From: Megamonas hypermegale
GTDB taxonomy: Bacteria; Bacillota; Negativicutes; Selenomonadales; Selenomonadaceae
Assembly (NCBI GenBank): GCA_002314325.1
Contig: DCFC01000035.1
Span: 52,091-116,090 of the forward strand
Direction of reading: 5' to 3'
Length of the DNA stretch: 64,000 bases
Numbering within the stretch: the stretch's first letter is position 1; each line of letters begins with the position of its first letter. The position numbers were made by a program, and so were the translations under genes. The notes beneath the pieces are model-generated. The model did not search any database. It was not told the DNA's origin and saw only the letters and a program-made list of their open reading frames with translations. Positions 36,795 through 49,814 of this stretch are shown here, in pieces.

Positions 36795-37154
36795 TTAGAA
36801 TTTCAGACCAGCTTCACGAGCTGCATCTGCTAAAGCTGCTACACGACCATGATATACATAGCCACCGCGGTCAAATACAACTTCAGTAATACCTTTTTCT
36901 AAAGCGCGTTTTGCTACAGTAGCGCCGACAGCTTTTGCTGCTTCCACGTTACCGCCGTAACCGTTAAAGTCTTTATCTTTAGAGCTAGCTGCAACTAAAG
37001 TAACACCGTTTACGTCATCGATAATCTGAGCATAGATGTTGCTCAGGCTACGGAATACGTTTAAACGAGGTTTTTCAGCTGTGCCAGAAATATGATTACG
37101 AACTCTTAAATGACGTTTCTGACGAGCTTGATTTTTATCCTGTTTCTTAAACAA
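36795..37154 (-). CDS. rplR: 50S ribosomal protein L18
   Basis: The 119-residue protein binds 5S rRNA; the tail [17 protein letters not shown] is typical. Confidence 0.97.
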   Translation of the reverse strand: MFKKQDKNQARQKRHLRVRNHISGTAEKPRLNVFRSLSNIYAQIIDDVNGVTLVAASSKDKDFNGYGGNVEAAKAVGATVAKRALEKGITEVVFDRGGYVYHGRVAALADAAREAGLKF

Positions 37155-37189
37155 AATCAGCCTCTCCTTTCTATTCTAACTAAAGATTA

Positions 37190-37735
37190 TTATTTCTTCG
37201 AACCAGTTTTACCTGCTTTGCGGCGAATATGTTCACCTTCGTACTTAATACCTTTGCCTTTGTAAGGTTCCGGTTCTCTGTAAGAACGAATTTTTGCTGC
37301 CATAGCGCCAACAGCTTCTTTGTCAATACCAGATACAACAATCTTGTTAGGAGCAGGAGCTTCTAATTTAATACCAACAGGAGGTTCAACAACTACTGGA
37401 TGAGAAAAACCTAAGGATAAGTTCAGGTTTTTACCAGCTTGTGCAGCTCTGTAACCTACACCGTTAATTTCTAAGTTTTTTACAAAGCCTTGAGTAACGC
37501 CTACCACCATATTGTTGATAAGAGTACGAGTAAGACCATGTAAAGATCTATGCATTTTATCTTCGGAAGGACGTTCTACTGTGATAACGCCGTCTCCTAC
37601 TGTAATTTTCATATCTTTATGACAGTCGCGGCTGATTTCGCCTTTTGGACCTTTTACCGCTACGTGATTGTGTTCATCAACTGTTACAGTAACCCCAGCA
37701 GGGATTGTAATCGGTTCTCTACCAATTCTTGACAT
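37190..37735 (-). CDS. rplF: 50S ribosomal protein L6
   Basis: The 181-residue two-domain protein has the L6 signature [19 protein letters not shown] near its end. It supports the factor-binding region of the large subunit. Confidence 0.97.
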   Translation of the reverse strand: MSRIGREPITIPAGVTVTVDEHNHVAVKGPKGEISRDCHKDMKITVGDGVITVERPSEDKMHRSLHGLTRTLINNMVVGVTQGFVKNLEINGVGYRAAQAGKNLNLSLGFSHPVVVEPPVGIKLEAPAPNKIVVSGIDKEAVGAMAAKIRSYREPEPYKGKGIKYEGEHIRRKAGKTGSKK

Positions 37736-37762
37736 CTGTACACCTCCTAGTCTAAAACAATT

Positions 37763-38161
37763 TTACCATACGTATGCTAATACTTCGCCGCCGACACCTG
37801 CACGACGTGCCTGCTTATCACTCATAATACCTTTGGATGTAGAGATGATAGCAATACCAAGACCACCAAGTACGCGAGGTAATTGGTCTTTCTTAGCATA
37901 AGCACGAAGACCAGGTTTGGAAATACGTTTAATACCAGTGATTACTTGTTCACGGTTTGGACCGTATTTCAAAGTGATTGTAATAACACCTTGTTTATTG
38001 TCTTCTGCGAAGGAGAAGTCTTTGATGAAACCTTCATCTTTAAGAACTTCCGCAATAGCGCGTTTCATTTTAGAACCAGGAATTTCAACTTTATCATGAA
38101 GCACGGAGTTTGCATTGCGCAAACGAGTTAACATATCTGCAATAGGATCAGTCATTGCCAT
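37763..38161 (-). CDS. rpsH: 30S ribosomal protein S8
   Basis: The 132-residue protein begins [17 protein letters not shown] and ends with the STSKGIMSD and GGEVLAYVW elements of S8. It binds 16S rRNA and can repress the spc operon in other bacteria. Confidence 0.97.
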   Translation of the reverse strand: MAMTDPIADMLTRLRNANSVLHDKVEIPGSKMKRAIAEVLKDEGFIKDFSFAEDNKQGVITITLKYGPNREQVITGIKRISKPGLRAYAKKDQLPRVLGGLGIAIISTSKGIMSDKQARRAGVGGEVLAYVW

Positions 38162-38188
38162 GAATCGATATCCTCCTTTCTTTCTACT

Positions 38189-38374
38189 TTACCAACTAGC
38201 TTTTGTTACGCCAGGGATTGCACCTTTATAACTCTGTTCTCTGAAACAGATACGGCACATATCAAATTTACGCATATAACCGTGTGGACGACCACAGATT
38301 TTGCATCTATTATATTTGCGAACCTTGAATTTCGGTTCTTTGCTCCATTTCTGGATCAATGCCTTTCTGGCCAT
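38189..38374 (-). CDS. rpsN: 30S ribosomal protein S14, zinc form
   Basis: The 61-residue short S14 has the zinc ligands CKIC (24-27) and CRIC (40-43). Normal place between rplE and rpsH. Confidence 0.97.
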   Translation of the reverse strand: MARKALIQKWSKEPKFKVRKYNRCKICGRPHGYMRKFDMCRICFREQSYKGAIPGVTKASW

Positions 38375-38399
38375 AGATCAGTATACCTCCTCTTAAGAA

Positions 38400-38942
38400 T
38401 TAAGCACTAAACGGCATACCCATTAATTTAAGAAGAGCTCTTGCTTCTTCATCCGTCTTTGCCGTAGTAACAATAATAATATTCATACCGTGAATTTTTT
38501 CGATTTTGTCATATTCAATTTCAGGGAAAATCAATTGTTCTTTCAGACCAACTGAATAGTTTCCGCGACCATCAAAAGCTTTAGGGCTTACGCCACGGAA
38601 GTCACGAACACGAGGCAAAGCGATATTCATAAATTTATCAAGGAACTGATACATACGAGTTCCGCGAAGAGTAACTTTTGCACCGATAGGCATTCCTGCA
38701 CGCAGTTTCCATGCTGCAAGAGATTTTTTAGCACGAGTCAGAACCGGTTTCTGACCAGCGATGATTGTAAGGTCAGCTACAGCAGAATCTAATGCTTTAG
38801 AGTTGTGAGCAGCTTCACCAACACCCATACTAATGATAACTTTTTCAACTTTAGGCAGTTCCATTACGTTTTTGTAACCGAATTGTTCAGTAAGTGCAGG
38901 AACTACTTCTTTTACGTATTTTTCTTGTAATCTATCCACCAA
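38400..38942 (-). CDS. rplE: 50S ribosomal protein L5
   Basis: The 180-residue protein contacts 5S rRNA and P-site tRNA. The L5 signature [14 protein letters not shown] lies near residue 30 and full length is present. Confidence 0.97.
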   Translation of the reverse strand: MVDRLQEKYVKEVVPALTEQFGYKNVMELPKVEKVIISMGVGEAAHNSKALDSAVADLTIIAGQKPVLTRAKKSLAAWKLRAGMPIGAKVTLRGTRMYQFLDKFMNIALPRVRDFRGVSPKAFDGRGNYSVGLKEQLIFPEIEYDKIEKIHGMNIIIVTTAKTDEEARALLKLMGMPFSA

Positions 38943-38960
38943 GATATCCTCCTTCCTTTA

Positions 38961-39293
38961 TTATTTTGCCTGGTCTAATGCTTCACCGCATTTTTTGCAT
39001 ACGCGAACCATTTTACCGTTGATTTCTTTTTTAGCTACGCGAGTTGCTTTGGAGCAAGCCGGGCATACAACCATAACTTTGGAAGCAAACATCGGAGCTT
39101 CTTTTTCAATGATGCCGCCGTTCGGAGCTTTCTGATTAGGTTTAGTATGACGTTTGATTTTGTTAACGCCTTCTACGATAACTTTATCTTTAGCTGGCAT
39201 AGCCTGAAGGATTTTACCTTGTTTACCTTTATCTTTACCGGATAATACTAAAACAGTATCACCTTTTTTTACATGCAATTTAGCCTGTGACAA
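38961..39293 (-). CDS. rplX: 50S ribosomal protein L24
   Basis: The 110-residue protein has the KOW domain ([18 protein letters not shown]). The C-terminal part has two CXXC pairs (CPAC, CKKC), a zinc-knuckle-like form seen in some Gram-positive L24 proteins. Confidence 0.97.
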   Translation of the reverse strand: MSQAKLHVKKGDTVLVLSGKDKGKQGKILQAMPAKDKVIVEGVNKIKRHTKPNQKAPNGGIIEKEAPMFASKVMVVCPACSKATRVAKKEINGKMVRVCKKCGEALDQAK

Positions 39294-39317
39294 ATCTTGG
39301 CACCTCCTGTCTATTTA

Positions 39318-39686
39318 TTAAATTACTTCTGGTGCCAGTGAAACGATTTTCATAAAATCTTTGTCACGTAATTCTCTGGCTACCGGGCCAAAAATACGAG
39401 TTCCGCGTGGAGTCTTGTCGTCTTTAATAATAACAGCAGCGTTTTCATCAAAGCGAATATAAGAACCATCTGCACGGCGTAAACCCTTTTTAGAACGTAC
39501 TACTACAGCTTTAACAACATCACCTTTTTTTACAACACCGCCAGGTGAAGCAGTTTTTACTGCAGCTACGATTATATCACCAATGTTGGCATATTTGCGA
39601 TAAGAACCGCCCATTACACGGATGCACATAATTTCTTTCGCACCAGTGTTGTCACCAACATTCAACATTGTCTGTTGCTGAATCAT
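39318..39686 (-). CDS. rplN: 50S ribosomal protein L14
   Basis: The 122-residue protein begins [18 protein letters not shown] and is full length. It forms an intersubunit bridge. Confidence 0.97.
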   Translation of the reverse strand: MIQQQTMLNVGDNTGAKEIMCIRVMGGSYRKYANIGDIIVAAVKTASPGGVVKKGDVVKAVVVRSKKGLRRADGSYIRFDENAAVIIKDDKTPRGTRIFGPVARELRDKDFMKIVSLAPEVI

Positions 39687-39725
39687 TGCTTTACCTCCTT
39701 CTTAAAATTGGAACAAACTAAACGA

Positions 39726-39983
39726 TTATTTTGCTCTTTCAAGAATTTCAACGAGTCTCCAACGTTTATCTTTGGATAACGGACGAGTTTCCATGATAGA
39801 AACCGTATCTCCTACATGAGCTTCGTTATTTTCATCGTGTGCTTTGAATTTTACAGTTTTCTTAACTGCTTTTTTGTACAGTGGATGACTTTCTGTATCA
39901 ACTACAGCAACAACAATAGTTTTTTCCATTTTGTCGCTTACAACTTTACCGAATTTAACTTTGCGTACATTTCTTTCGCTCAT
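39726..39983 (-). CDS. rpsQ: 30S ribosomal protein S17
   Basis: The 85-residue OB-fold protein has the S17 pattern ([34 protein letters not shown]). Confidence 0.97.
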   Translation of the reverse strand: MSERNVRKVKFGKVVSDKMEKTIVVAVVDTESHPLYKKAVKKTVKFKAHDENNEAHVGDTVSIMETRPLSKDKRWRLVEILERAK

Positions 39984-40030
39984 TAAAAGAACCCTCCTTC
40001 CTTCTGCATATCATTATACTACAAAAACCA

Positions 40031-40225
40031 TTAGGCTTTTAATTCTTGTTCACGCTGAACAGTTTTAATGCGAGCAATAGTTTTCTTTACTTCTTTGATA
40101 CGCATAGGGTTTTCAAGCTGACCTGTAGCAAGCTGAAATCTGAGGTTGAATAATTCTTCTTTAAGCGAAGCAAGTTTCTGGTTAAGTTCGCCAGCACTCA
40201 TTTCACGTATTTCATTAACCTTCAT
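40031..40225 (-). CDS. rpmC: 50S ribosomal protein L29
   Basis: The 64-residue helical protein has the L29 motif ([19 protein letters not shown]). It lies at the exit tunnel and overlaps rplP by 11 bases. Confidence 0.97.
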   Translation of the reverse strand: MKVNEIREMSAGELNQKLASLKEELFNLRFQLATGQLENPMRIKEVKKTIARIKTVQREQELKA

Positions 40226-40652
40226 TTACTTCACCCTCCCCTTGCACTTCACGCTTAATGAATTTTGTTTTGATTGGGAGTTTATGGCTTGCAAGACGCA
40301 TAGCTTCTTTAGCAATTTCTTCGCTAACGCCGCCCATTTCAAACATTACACGACCTGGTTTAACTACTGCTACCCAGTATTCAGGCGAACCTTTACCGCT
40401 ACCCATACGAGTTTCAGCAGGTTTTGCAGTTACAGGTTTATCCGGGAAAATTTTAATCCAAACCTGACCGCCACGTTTAATATAACGAGTCATCGCAATA
40501 CGGGCTGCTTCAATCTGACGGTTTGTAATCCATGCAGGTTCGAGAGCCTGTAAACCGAATTCACCATGAACTACTGTATTGCCTTTATGAGCTTTACCTT
40601 TCATAGTGCCACGGAACTGTTTGCGGTATTTTACTCTTTTAGGTATTAACAT
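40215..40652 (-). CDS. rplP: 50S ribosomal protein L16
   Basis: The 145-residue protein begins [19 protein letters not shown] and contacts tRNA near the A site. Overlaps rpsC by one base and rpmC by 11. Confidence 0.97.
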   Translation of the reverse strand: MLIPKRVKYRKQFRGTMKGKAHKGNTVVHGEFGLQALEPAWITNRQIEAARIAMTRYIKRGGQVWIKIFPDKPVTAKPAETRMGSGKGSPEYWVAVVKPGRVMFEMGGVSEEIAKEAMRLASHKLPIKTKFIKREVQGEGEVNEG

Positions 40653-41326
40653 TAGTCTTCGCTCCCTTCAACAGTTTCTGCCTGCACAGCAGTTTTCTTT
40701 TCAGGAAGAACTTCGCCTTTGAAAATCCATACTTTTACGCCGAGACGGCCGTAAGTTGTATGAGCTTCAGCTGTACCGTAATCAATATCAGCACGCAGAG
40801 TATGAAGAGGAATACTACCTTCACGGTAAGATTCGCTGCGGGCAATTTCAGCACCGCCGAGACGGCCGCCTACTGTTACTTTGATACCTTTAGCGCCCAT
40901 ACGGATTGTACGGCTAACAGCCTGTTTCATAGCACGGCGGAAAGCAACGCGGCGTTCGAGCTGAGCAGCGATGTTTTCAGCAACAAGCGTAGCATCCATA
41001 TCCGGCTGTTTGATTTCTGCGATATTAATATCTACATGTTTGTCAGTGTATTTTTTAAGGCCTTTTTTGAGCTGTTCAATACCCGAACCGCCGCGGCCGA
41101 TAACCATACCAGGTTTAGCAGTATGAATAGTTAATCTGAGACGATTTTTGGAGCGTTCTGTTTCAATTCTGGAAACGCCAGAAACTTTTAATGTATCTTT
41201 TAAGAAGCTGCGAATTTTGATATCTTCATGCAAGTTAGCAGCAAAGTCTTTACCAGCATACCATTTTGCATCCCAAGTTTTTACAATACCAAGGCGCATG
41301 CCATGTGGATTAACTTTTTGTCCCAA
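40652..41326 (-). CDS. rpsC: 30S ribosomal protein S3
   Basis: The 224-residue protein has a KH domain ([16 protein letters not shown]) and C-terminal S3 domain. It forms part of the mRNA entry site. Confidence 0.97.
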   Translation of the reverse strand: MGQKVNPHGMRLGIVKTWDAKWYAGKDFAANLHEDIKIRSFLKDTLKVSGVSRIETERSKNRLRLTIHTAKPGMVIGRGGSGIEQLKKGLKKYTDKHVDINIAEIKQPDMDATLVAENIAAQLERRVAFRRAMKQAVSRTIRMGAKGIKVTVGGRLGGAEIARSESYREGSIPLHTLRADIDYGTAEAHTTYGRLGVKVWIFKGEVLPEKKTAVQAETVEGSED

Positions 41327-41345
41327 ATCTATTCCCTCCTTCTAA

Positions 41346-41678
41346 TTATTTTTCTTTAACTACGATTGTAACGTGAGATGTACGTTTTAAGATTTTGAAT
41401 GCCTGTCCACGGGAACGTGGGTGAATACGTTTGAGGGTAGGACCCTGGTCAACGAATGCTGTAGCCACATAGAGGTTATCAGGATTCATGTCGAAATTGT
41501 TTTCAGCATTTGCTACTGCTGATTTTAAAACTTTATTGATTACATCAGCACCTGCTTTAGGTGTGAATTTTAATATTGCAAACGCGTCAGCTACGTTTTT
41601 GCCACGAATGAGGTTCATAACAATACGTACTTTACGCGGAGAAATACGGATATATTTTGCTACTGCTTTTGCTTCCAC
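41346..41678 (-). CDS. rplV: 50S ribosomal protein L22
   Basis: The 110-residue protein starts at GTG ([16 protein letters not shown]); AAAGGAGG lies 7 bases upstream, while the longer frame would put its start on the far side of that site. The exit-tunnel loop near 80-95 is normal. Confidence 0.94.
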   Translation of the reverse strand: MEAKAVAKYIRISPRKVRIVMNLIRGKNVADAFAILKFTPKAGADVINKVLKSAVANAENNFDMNPDNLYVATAFVDQGPTLKRIHPRSRGQAFKILKRTSHVTIVVKEK

Positions 41679-41699
41679 AGCTGCTCCTCCTTTCAACAA

Positions 41700-41981
41700 T
41701 TATTTCAAAGATGTACGTCTTTCTTCGCCTGCATGGCCTTTATAAGTTCTTGTCGGTGCGAATTCACCAAGTTTATGACCAACCATGTCTTCTGTAACAT
41801 ATACAGGAACATGTTTGCGACCATCATGAACTGCAATTGTATGGCCTACGAATGTAGGAAGGATTGTCGAACTGCGGGACCAAGTTTTAACAACTTTTTT
41901 GTCATTTGCTGCATTTAAAGCATCAATTTTCTTTTCAAGGCTTTCTGCGACAAAAGGTCCTTTTTTTACTGATCTTGACAA
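41700..41981 (-). CDS. rpsS: 30S ribosomal protein S19
   Basis: The 93-residue protein starts at TTG ([15 protein letters not shown]) 7 bases after AAAGGAGG; the longer upstream frame is not homologous to S19. Binds the head of the small subunit. Confidence 0.94.
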   Translation of the reverse strand: MSRSVKKGPFVAESLEKKIDALNAANDKKVVKTWSRSSTILPTFVGHTIAVHDGRKHVPVYVTEDMVGHKLGEFAPTRTYKGHAGEERRTSLK

Positions 41982-42043
41982 AATATGTCCTCCTTTCATT
42001 TCAGAATAAGGCACTTTATTAAGCGGCCTTATTCATTATTTTA

Positions 42044-42868
42044 TTATTTACGACGTTTAACGATGAGTTTATCGGATGCTTTTTTGCGACGAGTTCTAAC
42101 GCCTCTAGCACATTTACCCCATTTAGTAACAGGATGTTTACGGCCAACTGGGCTGCGGCCTTCACCACCACCATGCGGATGGTCGCAAGGGTTCATAGCA
42201 ACACCGCGGTTTTCCGGACGGATACCGAGCCAACGGCTGCGGCCTGCTTTACCGATTGTGAGGTTTTCATGATCTAAGTTACCAATCTGACCGATTGTTG
42301 CACGGCAGTTGATATGAATTTTACGGATTTCACCGGACGGCATACGTAAGAGTGCATAGTTGCCTTCTTTTGCCATGAGCTGAGCTGCAGCACCGGCAGA
42401 ACGTACCATCTGGCCACCTTTACCGATTTTGATTTCAATGTTGTGTACTAATGTACCAAGCGGAATATTAGCGAGCGGTAATGTATTACCTACTTTAATA
42501 TCTGCTTCCGGACCGGATATAACCTGGTCACCAACTTTTAATCCGTTCGGAGCGAGGATGTAACGTTTTTCACCGTCAAAGTAGTTGAGCAGTGCGATAC
42601 GAGCGCTACGGTTCGGATCGTATTCTATAGTAGCAACGCGTGCCGGAACACCGTCTTTATTGCGTTTAAAGTCGATTACACGATATAAACGTTTGTGTCC
42701 GCCGCCTTGATGTCTTACTGTTAAACGGCCCTGGAAGTTACGACCGCCTTTGCTTTTAAGACTTTCAACCAAGGATTTCTCAGGTTTTTTAGCTGTAATT
42801 TCTTCGAAGGAAGAAACAGTCATAAATCTTCTACCTGCAGAATAAGGTTTAAAACTCTTTATTGCCAC
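42044..42868 (-). CDS. rplB: 50S ribosomal protein L2
   Basis: The 274-residue protein has the [14 protein letters not shown] motif near the peptidyl transferase centre. Full length. Confidence 0.98.
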   Translation of the reverse strand: MAIKSFKPYSAGRRFMTVSSFEEITAKKPEKSLVESLKSKGGRNFQGRLTVRHQGGGHKRLYRVIDFKRNKDGVPARVATIEYDPNRSARIALLNYFDGEKRYILAPNGLKVGDQVISGPEADIKVGNTLPLANIPLGTLVHNIEIKIGKGGQMVRSAGAAAQLMAKEGNYALLRMPSGEIRKIHINCRATIGQIGNLDHENLTIGKAGRSRWLGIRPENRGVAMNPCDHPHGGGEGRSPVGRKHPVTKWGKCARGVRTRRKKASDKLIVKRRK

Positions 42869-42898
42869 TTAATTAACCTCCTTTTTTTATCTTTTTAC

Positions 42899-43180
42899 TT
42901 AAGCTTGGAAGAACTCGATAGTTTCTCCAGCTGCAAGTTTTACGATTGCTTTTTTATAGTCAGAACGTTTGCCGATGTTGCGGCCCATACGTTTTACTTT
43001 ACCAAGAACGTTGATTGTGTTTACGGATTCAACTTTTACATTGAAAATCGTAGCTACTGCTTTGGCAATTTCAATTTTGTTTGCTTGTTTAGCAACAACA
43101 AATACGTATTTGCCTTCTTCCATCATTTCAGTTGTCATTTCTGTAACAAGCGGTCTGATTAAGATATCTCTAGCTTCCAT
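42899..43180 (-). CDS. rplW: 50S ribosomal protein L23
   Basis: The 93-residue protein forms the docking site for trigger factor and SRP. L23 pattern ([20 protein letters not shown]) present. Confidence 0.97.
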   Translation of the reverse strand: MEARDILIRPLVTEMTTEMMEEGKYVFVVAKQANKIEIAKAVATIFNVKVESVNTINVLGKVKRMGRNIGKRSDYKKAIVKLAAGETIEFFQA

Positions 43181-43181
43181 C

Positions 43182-43805
43182 TTATGCTAATACCTCCTCA
43201 ATACGTGTAATAGCATCTTTTGTAATGAAGAGTTTGTTATGATTTAAGATATCATAAACATTCAATCCGCAAGAACTGATAGCTTTTACACCAGGGATAT
43301 TACGAGAAGATTTTTCCACGTTTTCTACTACATCAGCAGTAACGATAAGAGCTTTCTCGTTAACGTTGAAATCACTCATCATTTTTACAACTTCTTTTGT
43401 TTTCGGAGCTGCAAAATCTAAGCTTTCTAACACAATGAAATCACCATTGTTTACTTTATCTGTTAAAGCGCATTTAATAGCTAAACGGCGCTGTTTACGA
43501 GGCATTCTGAAGGCATAGGAACGAGGAGATGGACCGAATACTGTACCACCGCCTACCCAAAGTGGGGAACGGGTGCTTCCGCTACGAGCACGACCTGTAC
43601 CTTTTTGTTTCCAAGGTTTACGTCCGCCGCCGCGTACTAAACCTCTAGTTTTTGTCGCATGCGTTCCTAAACGCTGAGCTGCCAACTGCATTACTACTGC
43701 CTGATGAACAAGGCCTTCGTTTACTTCAACGCCAAATACGCTTTCATTTAATTCGATATCACCGATCTGCTGGCCGGCAACTGTATAAACTGCTACTTTA
43801 GGCAT
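43182..43805 (-). CDS. rplD: 50S ribosomal protein L4
   Basis: The 207-residue protein has the extended loop ([20 protein letters not shown]) that reaches the exit tunnel. The ATG (MPKVAVYTV) is taken as the start; the AGGAGG site is rather far, about 13 bases upstream, and the longer frame adds only a non-homologous MEGGLCYI. Confidence 0.94.
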   Translation of the reverse strand: MPKVAVYTVAGQQIGDIELNESVFGVEVNEGLVHQAVVMQLAAQRLGTHATKTRGLVRGGGRKPWKQKGTGRARSGSTRSPLWVGGGTVFGPSPRSYAFRMPRKQRRLAIKCALTDKVNNGDFIVLESLDFAAPKTKEVVKMMSDFNVNEKALIVTADVVENVEKSSRNIPGVKAISSCGLNVYDILNHNKLFITKDAITRIEEVLA

Positions 43806-43832
43806 AATATAGCATAATCCTCCTTCCAATTA

Positions 43833-44474
43833 TTATTTATTAGGTTTAACTGTATCTTTAATTACTACAAAGCTGTTTTTAGCACCTGGAATAGCACCTT
43901 TGATTAAAATAAGGTTACGGTCAGCATCTACGCGAACAATGCTTAAACGCTGTACTGTAACTTTAGCGCCACCCATACGGCCCGGTAATTTTTTACCTTT
44001 AAGTACACGTCCGCCATGACCGGAAATCATAGCACCTGTAGAACCTGGTTCACGATGAGATTTAGAACCGTGACCCATAGGACCTCTAGCAAAGTTGTGA
44101 CGTTTAATACCGCCGGCAAAACCCTTACCTTTAGAAGTACCAGTAACATCAACTAAATCACCGGCACCAAATATGTCAACGCTGATGGAGTCACCAGCTT
44201 TATATTCTGGAACATCTGCAAGGCGGAATTCGCGGATGAATTTTACTGGTTCAACACCAGCTTTTGCGAAATGGCCTTTCATTGGTTTAGTTACATTTTT
44301 TTCTTTAATTGTTCCAAAGCCAATCTGAACTGCGTTATAACCGTCAGTTTCAACTGTTTTGCTCTGAAGAACAACGTTTTTACCGGATTCTACAACTGTA
44401 ACAGGAACTACTTTACCTTCTTCAGTAAAGATTTGAGTCATGCCAAGTTTTTTACCTAAAATTACTTTTGCCAT
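43833..44474 (-). CDS. rplC: 50S ribosomal protein L3
   Basis: The 213-residue protein has the L3 opening ([12 protein letters not shown]) and [14 protein letters not shown] element. An early assembly protein of the large subunit. Confidence 0.98.
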   Translation of the reverse strand: MAKVILGKKLGMTQIFTEEGKVVPVTVVESGKNVVLQSKTVETDGYNAVQIGFGTIKEKNVTKPMKGHFAKAGVEPVKFIREFRLADVPEYKAGDSISVDIFGAGDLVDVTGTSKGKGFAGGIKRHNFARGPMGHGSKSHREPGSTGAMISGHGGRVLKGKKLPGRMGGAKVTVQRLSIVRVDADRNLILIKGAIPGAKNSFVVIKDTVKPNK

Positions 44475-44490
44475 CTATTGCCACCTCCTC

Positions 44491-44802
44491 TTACAATTTA
44501 ATTTCGATATCCACACCTGCTGGCAAATCTAAACGCATTAAAGCGTCAACAGTTTTAGATGTAGGTTCTAAAATGTCAATAAGACGTTTGTGAGTTCTCA
44601 TTTCGAACTGTTCACGGGAGTCTTTATTAACATGTGGAGATCTTAAAATTGTAAAAATATTTTTTTCAGTCGGCAATGGAATAGGACCGGATACCATTGC
44701 ACCTGTTCTTTTAGCCGTTTCAACAATTTTAACGGAGCTTTGATCAAGTGCTTTATGATCATATGCTTTTAAACGAATTCTGATTTTTTGCTGTTTAGCC
44801 AA
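44491..44802 (-). CDS. rpsJ: 30S ribosomal protein S10
   Basis: The 103-residue protein starts at TTG ([16 protein letters not shown]); AAGGAGG lies 8 bases upstream. The longer frame reads a 30-residue leader without homology. A hairpin (TTGTC...GACAA) in the leader may partly cover the ribosome site. S10 also acts in transcription antitermination with NusB. Confidence 0.95.
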   Translation of the reverse strand: MAKQQKIRIRLKAYDHKALDQSSVKIVETAKRTGAMVSGPIPLPTEKNIFTILRSPHVNKDSREQFEMRTHKRLIDILEPTSKTVDALMRLDLPAGVDIEIKL

Positions 44803-44910
44803 ATTATTTTCCTCCTTGTCGCCCAGGTTCTCGACCCGGACAATTTCTCCACGCCAGTTCCCTTGCACGAGGCAAGCAATCTGCCGCGTCATCGCATTTT
44901 AAACTTTATA

Positions 44911-44937
44911 TAAGGGCAGCAAAATGCCGCCCTCATA
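44911..44937 (-). terminator. Weak terminator-like hairpin between tuf and rpsJ
   Basis: GGGCAGC pairs with GCCGCCC (one mismatch) after tuf; the following T run is poor (TTATAT), so readthrough into rpsJ is likely. Confidence 0.4.
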
Positions 44938-44971
44938 CAAAGAACTTATTTATTAAAGTTACCAGATTAAA

Positions 44972-46159
44972 TTATTCTTCGATATCGATTACACGACCAG
45001 CGCCTACTGTATGGCCACCTTCACGAATAGCGAAGCGGAGGCCTTTTTCAATAGCGATTGGAGTGATGAGCTCGATGCTCATTTCGATGTTATCGCCAGG
45101 CATAACCATTTCAGTACCTTCTGGAAGAGTTACAACACCAGTAACGTCAGTAGTACGGAAATAGAACTGCGGACGATAGTTGGAGAAGAACGGAGTATGA
45201 CGGCCGCCTTCTTCTTTAGTTAAAACGTAAACCTGAGCTTTGAATTTTTTGTGCGGATGAATTGTACCCGGTTTTGCAAGAACCTGACCGCGTTCGATTT
45301 CTTTACGGTCGATACCGCGAAGAAGTGCACCGATGTTATCACCAGCAACAGCGCTGTCAAGCATTTTGCGGAACATTTCAATACCAGTTACAGTTGTGGA
45401 TTTCTTTTCATCGGAAAGACCAACGATTTCAACGCTGTCACCGAGTTTGAGTTCGCCACGTTCAACACGGCCAGTAGCAACAGTACCACGACCAGTGATT
45501 GTGAATACGTCTTCGACAGGCATTAAGAACGGTTTGTCCGTATCACGAGTCGGAGTTGGGATATAATCATCAACAGCCTGCATTAATTCAAGAATTTTTT
45601 CTTTAGCAGCTGCATCGCCTTCGAGAGCCTGAAGAGCGGAACCAGTAATTACTGGAACATCATCGCCTGGGAAGTCATAGCTGGAGAGAAGTTCACGAAC
45701 TTCCATTTCAACGAGTTCGAGAAGTTCTGGGTCGTCAACCTGGTCAGCTTTGTTGAGGAATACAACGATAGCCGGAACGCCAACCTGACGAGCGAGCAGG
45801 ATATGTTCGCGAGTCTGCGGCATAGGACCGTCAGCAGCACTAACAACGAGGATAGCACCGTCCATCTGAGCAGCGCCAGTGATCATGTTTTTAACATAGT
45901 CAGCATGGCCCGGGCAGTCTACGTGAGCATAATGTCTGTTTTCAGTTTCATATTCAACGTGTGCAGTATTGATTGTGATACCGCGTTCACGTTCTTCTGG
46001 AGCTTTATCGATCATGCTGTAATCTTCGAACTGAGCCATACCTTTTTCGGATAATACTTTAGTGATAGCAGCAGTTAAAGTAGTTTTACCATGGTCAACG
46101 TGACCAATTGTACCAATGTTTACATGCGGTTTAGTTCTTTCAAACTTTTGTTTAGCCAT
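44972..46159 (-). CDS. tuf: Elongation factor Tu
   Basis: The 395-residue GTPase delivers aminoacyl-tRNA. G1 GHVDHGKT (about 19-26), DCPGH and NKAD motifs are present. Only tuf copy in the window. Confidence 0.98.
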   Translation of the reverse strand: MAKQKFERTKPHVNIGTIGHVDHGKTTLTAAITKVLSEKGMAQFEDYSMIDKAPEERERGITINTAHVEYETENRHYAHVDCPGHADYVKNMITGAAQMDGAILVVSAADGPMPQTREHILLARQVGVPAIVVFLNKADQVDDPELLELVEMEVRELLSSYDFPGDDVPVITGSALQALEGDAAAKEKILELMQAVDDYIPTPTRDTDKPFLMPVEDVFTITGRGTVATGRVERGELKLGDSVEIVGLSDEKKSTTVTGIEMFRKMLDSAVAGDNIGALLRGIDRKEIERGQVLAKPGTIHPHKKFKAQVYVLTKEEGGRHTPFFSNYRPQFYFRTTDVTGVVTLPEGTEMVMPGDNIEMSIELITPIAIEKGLRFAIREGGHTVGAGRVIDIEE

Positions 46160-46179
46160 TTAATTTTTTTCCTCCCTTA

Positions 46180-48258
46180 TTATTCGCCTTTAACTTTAGC
46201 GACAATAGCATCAGATATATTTTTAGGAACTTCATCATAGTAAGAAACTTCCATGGAGTAGTTCCCACGACCCTGTGTTTTAGAACGTAAGTCGGTTGCA
46301 TAACCGAACATTTCAGAAAGCGGAACGAATGCATTGATTACTTCAACACCGTTGCGCGGTTCCATACCTTCGATACGTCCGCGGCGGGAGTTCAAGTCAC
46401 CGATTACATCGCCCATATATTCTTCAGGAACAGTAACTTCAACTTTTACATACGGTTCGAGCAGAACTGGATTTGCTTTTGCTGCACCAGCTTTGAATGC
46501 CATAGAACCTGCAACTTTGAAGGCCATTTCTGAGGAGTCAACTTCATGATAAGAACCGTCGTAAACGACAGCTTTGATGTCAACCATCGGATAACCGGCA
46601 ACAACACCGTTTTCCATAGCTTCTTTGACACCGTTTTCGATTGGTCCGATGTATTCTTTCGGAATAACACCGCCGACAATCTGGCTTTCAAAGGAGAAGC
46701 CTGTGCCAGGATCCTGCGGAATAAGTTCAAGCCAGCAATGACCGTATTGACCTTTACCACCGGACTGACGAACGAATTTACCTTCAGCCTTAACTGTTTT
46801 GCGGATTGTTTCACGATAAGCAACCTGCGGTTTACCTACCTGGCAATCAACTTTAAATTCGCGTTTCATGCGGTCTACGATGATATCGAGATGCAATTCA
46901 CCCATACCGGAAATAATTGTCTGACCGGTTTCAGCATCCGTTCTTACGCGGAATGTCGGGTCTTCTTCAGCCAGTTTCTGAAGAGCGATACCCATTTTTT
47001 CCTGGTCAGCTTTCGTTTTCGGTTCGATAGCTACGGAAATAACCGGATCCGGGAATTCCATGGATTCAAGGATAATCGGATTGTTTTCATCGCAAAGCGT
47101 ATCACCAGTTGTAGTATCTTTAAGACCTACAGCCGCTGCGATATCGCCGCTGTAAACTACTTCAATTTCCTTACGGTTATTAGCGTGCATCTGTAAAATA
47201 CGTCCGATACGTTCTTTCTTGCCCTTTGTAGAGTTGAATACATAAGAGCCAGCATTCAATGTACCGGAGTATACACGGAAGAATGCAAGTTTACCAACAA
47301 ACGGGTCAGCCATGATTTTAAATGCAAGTGCAGCGAACGGTGCACTGTCATCTGCATCGCGATGGTCTTCTTCGTTTGTATCTGGATTGATACCTTTAAT
47401 TGCTGGAATATCAAGCGGAGAAGGCATGTAATCAACAACTGCGTCAAGCATCGGCTGAATACCTTTATCTTTGTAAGAAGAACCGCATACAACCGGGCAA
47501 AGCGTACATTCTACTGTTGCTTTACGCAGAGCTGCTTTGATTTCTTCTTCAGTGAGTTCTTCACCTTCGAGATATTTCATCATTAACTCATCATCAGTTT
47601 CTGCGATTGTGTCGAGCATTTTCTGACGATATTCTTCTGCTTTTTCTCTATACTCAGCTGGAATTTCTACTGATTCAGGTTCTTTTGTATAATCTTCCTC
47701 GTAGATTACAGCTTTCATTTTAATTAAGTCAATAAGTCCTTGGAAAGTATCTTCAGCACCGATTGGTATCTGAATTGCTACCGGATTTGCATTTAAACGT
47801 TCAACCATCATCTTTAAAACGTTATAGAAATCAGCACCGATGATATCCATTTTATTTACGTATACCATACGCGGTACATGATATCTTTCAGCTTGACGCC
47901 AAACTGTTTCAGACTGTGGTTCTACACCGCTTTTTGCAGATAATACAGTAACTGCACCATCAAGTACTTTCAAAGAGCGTTCTACTTCAACCGTGAAATC
48001 CACGTGACCCGGCGTATCAATGATGTTGATACGATGGTTTTTCCAATGGCAAGTTGTTGCAGCAGAAGTAATTGTGATACCTCTTTCTTTTTCCTGTGCC
48101 ATCCAGTCCATGGTAGCGCCGCCTTCATGAACTTCACCCATTTTATGAAGTATGCCTGTATAGAACAGAATACGCTCTGTAGTGGTGGTTTTACCTGCAT
48201 CGATGTGTGCTATAATACCAATGTTACGAGTTTTTTCAAGTGAAAACGCTCTTGCCAC
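46180..48258 (-). CDS. fusA: Elongation factor G
   Basis: The 692-residue translocase GTPase has G1 AHIDAGKT (17-24), DTPGH and NKMD motifs, followed by domains II-V. Normal length. Confidence 0.98.
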   Translation of the reverse strand: MARAFSLEKTRNIGIIAHIDAGKTTTTERILFYTGILHKMGEVHEGGATMDWMAQEKERGITITSAATTCHWKNHRINIIDTPGHVDFTVEVERSLKVLDGAVTVLSAKSGVEPQSETVWRQAERYHVPRMVYVNKMDIIGADFYNVLKMMVERLNANPVAIQIPIGAEDTFQGLIDLIKMKAVIYEEDYTKEPESVEIPAEYREKAEEYRQKMLDTIAETDDELMMKYLEGEELTEEEIKAALRKATVECTLCPVVCGSSYKDKGIQPMLDAVVDYMPSPLDIPAIKGINPDTNEEDHRDADDSAPFAALAFKIMADPFVGKLAFFRVYSGTLNAGSYVFNSTKGKKERIGRILQMHANNRKEIEVVYSGDIAAAVGLKDTTTGDTLCDENNPIILESMEFPDPVISVAIEPKTKADQEKMGIALQKLAEEDPTFRVRTDAETGQTIISGMGELHLDIIVDRMKREFKVDCQVGKPQVAYRETIRKTVKAEGKFVRQSGGKGQYGHCWLELIPQDPGTGFSFESQIVGGVIPKEYIGPIENGVKEAMENGVVAGYPMVDIKAVVYDGSYHEVDSSEMAFKVAGSMAFKAGAAKANPVLLEPYVKVEVTVPEEYMGDVIGDLNSRRGRIEGMEPRNGVEVINAFVPLSEMFGYATDLRSKTQGRGNYSMEVSYYDEVPKNISDAIVAKVKGE

Positions 48259-48300
48259 TTACTTCATCGCTCCTTATATTATATAAAAGATACTTTCAAA

Positions 48301-48786
<486 letters not shown>

Positions 48787-48811
48787 TCATAGTCTTCAAT
48801 GTTTCTAGTAA

Positions 48812-49189
48812 TTATTTTTTCTTAGGACGTTTTGCACCGTATTTGGATCTTCCCTGTTCACGGTTCTGAACACCTGCAGTATCCAGAGAACCACGGATGA
48901 TGTGATAACGCACACCTGGTAAGTCCTTAACACGACCGCCTCTAATTAAAACAACACTATGTTCCTGAAGATTGTGACCAATACCAGGGATATAAGCTGT
49001 TACTTCAATACTATTCGTTAAACGAACACGGGCAACTTTACGCAATGCGGAGTTTGGTTTTTTAGGAGTAGTTGTATATACTCTTGTGCAAACACCACGT
49101 TTTTGCGGGCAATTTTTTAATGCCGGTGCTGTAGATTTTTCCTGCATGCTCTGTCTGCTCTTACGAATCAACTGATTAATTGTAGGCAT
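48812..49189 (-). CDS. rpsL: 30S ribosomal protein S12
   Basis: The 125-residue protein keeps the wild-type [11 protein letters not shown] segment, including the lysine whose change gives streptomycin resistance elsewhere. Starts the classic str cluster. Confidence 0.98.
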   Translation of the reverse strand: MPTINQLIRKSRQSMQEKSTAPALKNCPQKRGVCTRVYTTTPKKPNSALRKVARVRLTNSIEVTAYIPGIGHNLQEHSVVLIRGGRVKDLPGVRYHIIRGSLDTAGVQNREQGRSKYGAKRPKKK

Positions 49190-49284
49190 ACATGCACCTC
49201 CTTCCTAAAGATTAAAGGCTCCCAAGCCCTATCCAACTTGCGGATATTTAGATTAAGAAATCCTACTTCTGTAAGACTTTCAGC

Positions 49285-49542
49285 TTAGTTAGCGGTATCT
49301 CCCTCAAGCAGTGCCACTGCCGCGGCGCCGACTTCAATATTACAGGATTTACCAAGTTCAGCCATTGTAGAACCAAAAATCATTTCTACGTTTTTTGTTC
49401 TGCAAAGCTCTTTTAACGGGCTCAAAACTCTATCATCAGCGTCATCTGCTATGTAAACACATTTTGCTAAATCGTTTTTTACCGCTTTAGTAACTTGTTT
49501 TATACCGATAACGCGTTTAGCATTTTTCAGTGTAGCTATCAT
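49285..49542 (-). CDS. L7Ae-family ribosomal protein (YbxF-like)
   Basis: The 85-residue protein matches the L7Ae/L30e kink-turn-binding family that precedes rpsL in Firmicutes. ATG at 49542 (MIATLKNAKRVIGIKQ) has TAGGAG 5-8 bases upstream. Here it is first in its unit, with its own promoter. Confidence 0.9.
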   Translation of the reverse strand: MIATLKNAKRVIGIKQVTKAVKNDLAKCVYIADDADDRVLSPLKELCRTKNVEMIFGSTMAELGKSCNIEVGAAAVALLEGDTAN

Positions 49543-49588
49543 CTTATCACTCCTAAATACTAACTGACAGGATTTCAGGCACTTACTA

Positions 49589-49617
49589 ATATTATCATCA
49601 TTAAAAAACATTGTCAA
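49589..49617 (-). promoter_or_regulatory. Promoter of the L7Ae-str operon
   Basis: Minus strand TTGACA (49612-49617), 17 bp, TAATAT (49589-49594). The rest of the 49543-49866 gap holds no ORF, and no trace of rpoB or rpoC was seen. Confidence 0.75.
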
Positions 49618-49814
49618 CACTTATTTTACAAGTATTTTTATACACACGTTACCTGGCGTATCATTTTTTAATTGTAAACCTCGATAAAGTCTTTATCTAC
49701 AAGGCTTTCAAGGCATTTTAGACCTCAAATAAAATTATTTTCGCAAAATTTATTTTTCTAGTTGCTATACCCAAAAACATCTGTCATTTAAAAAAATATT
49801 TTCCTGCCAAAACA

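Noticed and set aside
44893-44971. Longer rpsJ product from 44892
   Set aside because: The extra 30 residues have no homology to S10, and the good ribosome site lies before the TTG at 44802.
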